This document shows positions 62,723 through 64,000 of a DNA stretch of 64,000 nucleotides, piece by piece. The stretch's first letter is position 1, and every line of letters starts with the position of its first letter. Origin of the DNA: Pseudoxanthomonas suwonensis (GTDB lineage Bacteria > Pseudomonadota > Gammaproteobacteria > Xanthomonadales > Xanthomonadaceae). The notes under the pieces are model-generated. The model worked only from the letters and a program-made list of their open reading frames with translations, searched no databases and was not told the origin of the DNA. The stretch is taken from assembly GCF_010093235.1 (NCBI RefSeq), contig NZ_PDWP01000019.1:18299-82298 (forward strand), read 5' to 3'. The translations under genes and the position numbers were made by a program.

Positions 62723-62770
62723 GGCATCATTGGAGGCCCGCCGCCCGGCGCGGCAGGCCTCCAGCAACCG

Positions 62771-63391
62771 ATGCATCCCGATAACACCGCACTGATCGTG
62801 GTCGACCTGCAGCCGGACTTCATGCCCGGCGGCGCCCTGCCCTGCCACGAGGGCGATGCCATCGTCCCGGCCATCGATGCGCTGCTGCGCTCGCGCAGCT
62901 ACCGCACCGTGGTAGCCACCCAGGACTGGCATCCGCCCGGGCATGCTTCCTTCGCCAGCGCCCATCCCGGTCGCCAGCCCTTCGAACAGATCCAGCTGCA
63001 CGGCCAACCGCAGACGCTGTGGCCGGACCACTGCGTGCAGGGCACGCCCGGGGCCGCGCTGGACCCGCGGGTGGACTGGAACGCAGCCGACCTGGTGCTG
63101 CGCAAGGGCACGCGCCCGCAGGTGGATTCGTACAGCGGCTTCCGCGAGAACCACGGCCCCGATGGCAGCCGTCCGGCCACCGGGATGGCCGGCTGGCTGC
63201 GCGAGCGCGGGATCGACGAAGTGCATGTATGCGGCCTGGCGCGCGACTACTGCGTGCTGTGGACCGCGCAGGACGCGGCGGCCGCCGGCTTCCGCGTGCG
63301 CTTCCTCTGGGACCTCGCCCGCCCGGTGACGCCCTACGGCGACGCGCCTACCCGCGCCGCGCTGGATGCGGCCGGCATCGGCATCGGCTGA
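62771..63391 (+). CDS. pncA: Nicotinamidase/pyrazinamidase
   Basis: 206 aa cysteine hydrolase converting nicotinamide to nicotinate in NAD+ salvage. The catalytic Asp lies in LIVVDLQPDFMPGGAL. The metal-site residues are in VATQDWHPPGHASFASAH. The catalytic lysine is in VLRKGTRPQVDSYSGF, and the nucleophilic Cys in VCGLARDYCVLWTAQDAA. It acts on nicotinamide formed for example by the nearby sirtuin. The gene is followed by a bidirectional terminator. Confidence 0.95.
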   Translation: MHPDNTALIVVDLQPDFMPGGALPCHEGDAIVPAIDALLRSRSYRTVVATQDWHPPGHASFASAHPGRQPFEQIQLHGQPQTLWPDHCVQGTPGAALDPRVDWNAADLVLRKGTRPQVDSYSGFRENHGPDGSRPATGMAGWLRERGIDEVHVCGLARDYCVLWTAQDAAAAGFRVRFLWDLARPVTPYGDAPTRAALDAAGIGIG

Positions 63392-63412
63392 CCACAGTCC
63401 GCGGAAAAGGAA

Positions 63413-63439
63413 ACGCCGGCCACCAGGGCCGGCGTTTTT
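63413..63439. terminator. Bidirectional terminator between pncA and the chemotaxis receptor
   Basis: 9-bp arms ACGCCGGCC / GGCCGGCGT with loop ACCAG, five T residues downstream and an A-rich flank upstream. It can end both convergent genes. Confidence 0.9.
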
Positions 63440-63488
63440 GTCGGGAAAGCAGCGGGGGACCACTTCCCTGGACACGGGGGAGGGGAGA

Positions 63489-64000
63489 TCAGAATTCCTG
63501 CCAGTCGCCGTCGTCGGCCGTCACCGCCACCGGCGCGGCGGCACGCTGGCGGATGACCGGAGCCGGCTTGGCCGCCACCGGACGGGGCGCCGCGCTGCGC
63601 ACCGGGGCACGCAGCGTCGAGCGCGCCGCGCCGTCGGCCAGGCGGAACACCGCCACCGCCTCGACCAGCTGCCCGGCCTGCTCGGCCATCGAACGCGCCG
63701 CGGCGGAAGCCTCTTCCACCAGCGCGGCGTTCTGCTGGGTGGTCTCGTCCATCTGCACCACGGTCTGGCTGACCTGCTCGATGCCGGCAGTCTGCTCCTG
63801 CGAGGCAGCCGAGATCTCGGACATGATGTCGGTCACCCGGTGCACGCTGCTGACGATCTCGCCCATCGTGGTGCCGGCCTTCTGCACCAGGGCCGAGCCG
63901 TTGGCGACCTTGCCCACCGAGTCGTCGATCAGCTGCTTGATCTCCTTGGCCGCGCCGGCCGAACGCTGGGCCAGGGTGCGCACCTCGGAGGCGACCACGG
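63489..64000 (-). CDS. Methyl-accepting chemotaxis protein, C-terminal part (runs off the window)
   Basis: At least 169 residues of the cytoplasmic signalling domain; the 5' end lies beyond the window. Visible are [20 protein letters not shown] at the end of the hairpin tip region, a glutamine/glutamate-rich methylation helix ([36 protein letters not shown]), and an Ala/Pro-rich linker of about 50 residues. The last five residues are DWQEF, similar to the NWETF docking tail for CheR and CheB. This implies a receptor that recruits its own methylation enzymes. The signal sensed is not determinable here. Confidence 0.93.
   Translation of the reverse strand, partial: VVASEVRTLAQRSAGAAKEIKQLIDDSVGKVANGSALVQKAGTTMGEIVSSVHRVTDIMSEISAASQEQTAGIEQVSQTVVQMDETTQQNAALVEEASAAARSMAEQAGQLVEAVAVFRLADGAARSTLRAPVRSAAPRPVAAKPAPVIRQRAAAPVAVTADDGDWQEF

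Overview
The window is GC-rich bacterial DNA, densely packed and about 70% GC by eye. The gene content points to a gammaproteobacterium of the Xanthomonadaceae/Lysobacteraceae group (Xanthomonas, Lysobacter, Luteimonas, Pseudoxanthomonas relatives). Supporting genes are an Ax21-family outer-membrane protein, a secB-gpsA-rhodanese block, hemD-hemX-hemY, a fused indolepyruvate ferredoxin oxidoreductase, a GH3 beta-glucosidase with an SSS sugar symporter and LacI regulator, and an ExeM/NucH nuclease. No tRNA, rRNA, CRISPR array, insertion sequence or prophage was recognised. It looks like chromosomal backbone rather than a mobile island.

Layout: 0-2.5 kb, FecI/FecR-type regulators divergent from an Ax21-like gene. 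2.6-5.8 kb (minus), gpsA, secB, a membrane rhodanese, and a thioesterase joined in frame to a secreted protein. 5.8-8.9 kb (plus), hemD-hemX-hemY. 9-12.1 kb, a FadI-like thiolase, an unknown protein and lipoprotein SodC. 12.2-19.4 kb (minus), a nitrogen-control block: glnA, glnK, amtB, an AmiD-like amidase, ntrB, ntrC. A sigma-54-type promoter and NtrC-like sites lie upstream of glnA. 19.4-30.6 kb, uppP and a run of envelope and miscellaneous genes: META/DUF4377 lipoprotein, GyrI-like, PEBP, TPR-sulfotransferase, YheT-type hydrolase, PlsC, hotdog thioesterase, PLD lipoprotein, YceI, SixA, ParA-like. 30.7-37.8 kb, an AAA ATPase, an AEC transporter, a small secreted protein and the 1248-aa oxidoreductase. 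37.8-43.4 kb (minus), a beta-glucoside use locus (LacI, symporter, GH3). 43.8-48.4 kb, cytochrome c5, ExeM-type nuclease, M20 peptidase, TauE-type permease. 48.5-58.3 kb (minus), a compact seven-gene cluster: TonB-dependent receptor (broken), MFS permease, carboxylesterase, acyl-CoA synthetase, TetR, SDR, thiolase. 58.6-64 kb, purU, an old-yellow-enzyme homologue, a sirtuin, class I aldolase, nicotinamidase and the end of a chemotaxis receptor.

How the parts fit together: the nitrogen block holds sensor kinase, response regulator, PII protein, ammonium channel and glutamine synthetase. The glucoside block is tied together by a near-palindromic 14-bp operator found at the symporter and beta-glucosidase promoters and again upstream of the aldolase, suggesting one LacI regulon from uptake to glycolysis. 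The seven-gene cluster looks like an ester import and degradation pathway: outer-membrane receptor, permease, esterase, CoA ligase, dehydrogenase, thiolase, and its own repressor.

The most notable anomalies are one-base frameshifts in glnA and in the TonB-dependent receptor, and a missing stop codon that fuses a thioesterase to a signal-peptide protein. All three fit single-base deletions. Assembly errors must be excluded before any biological reading.
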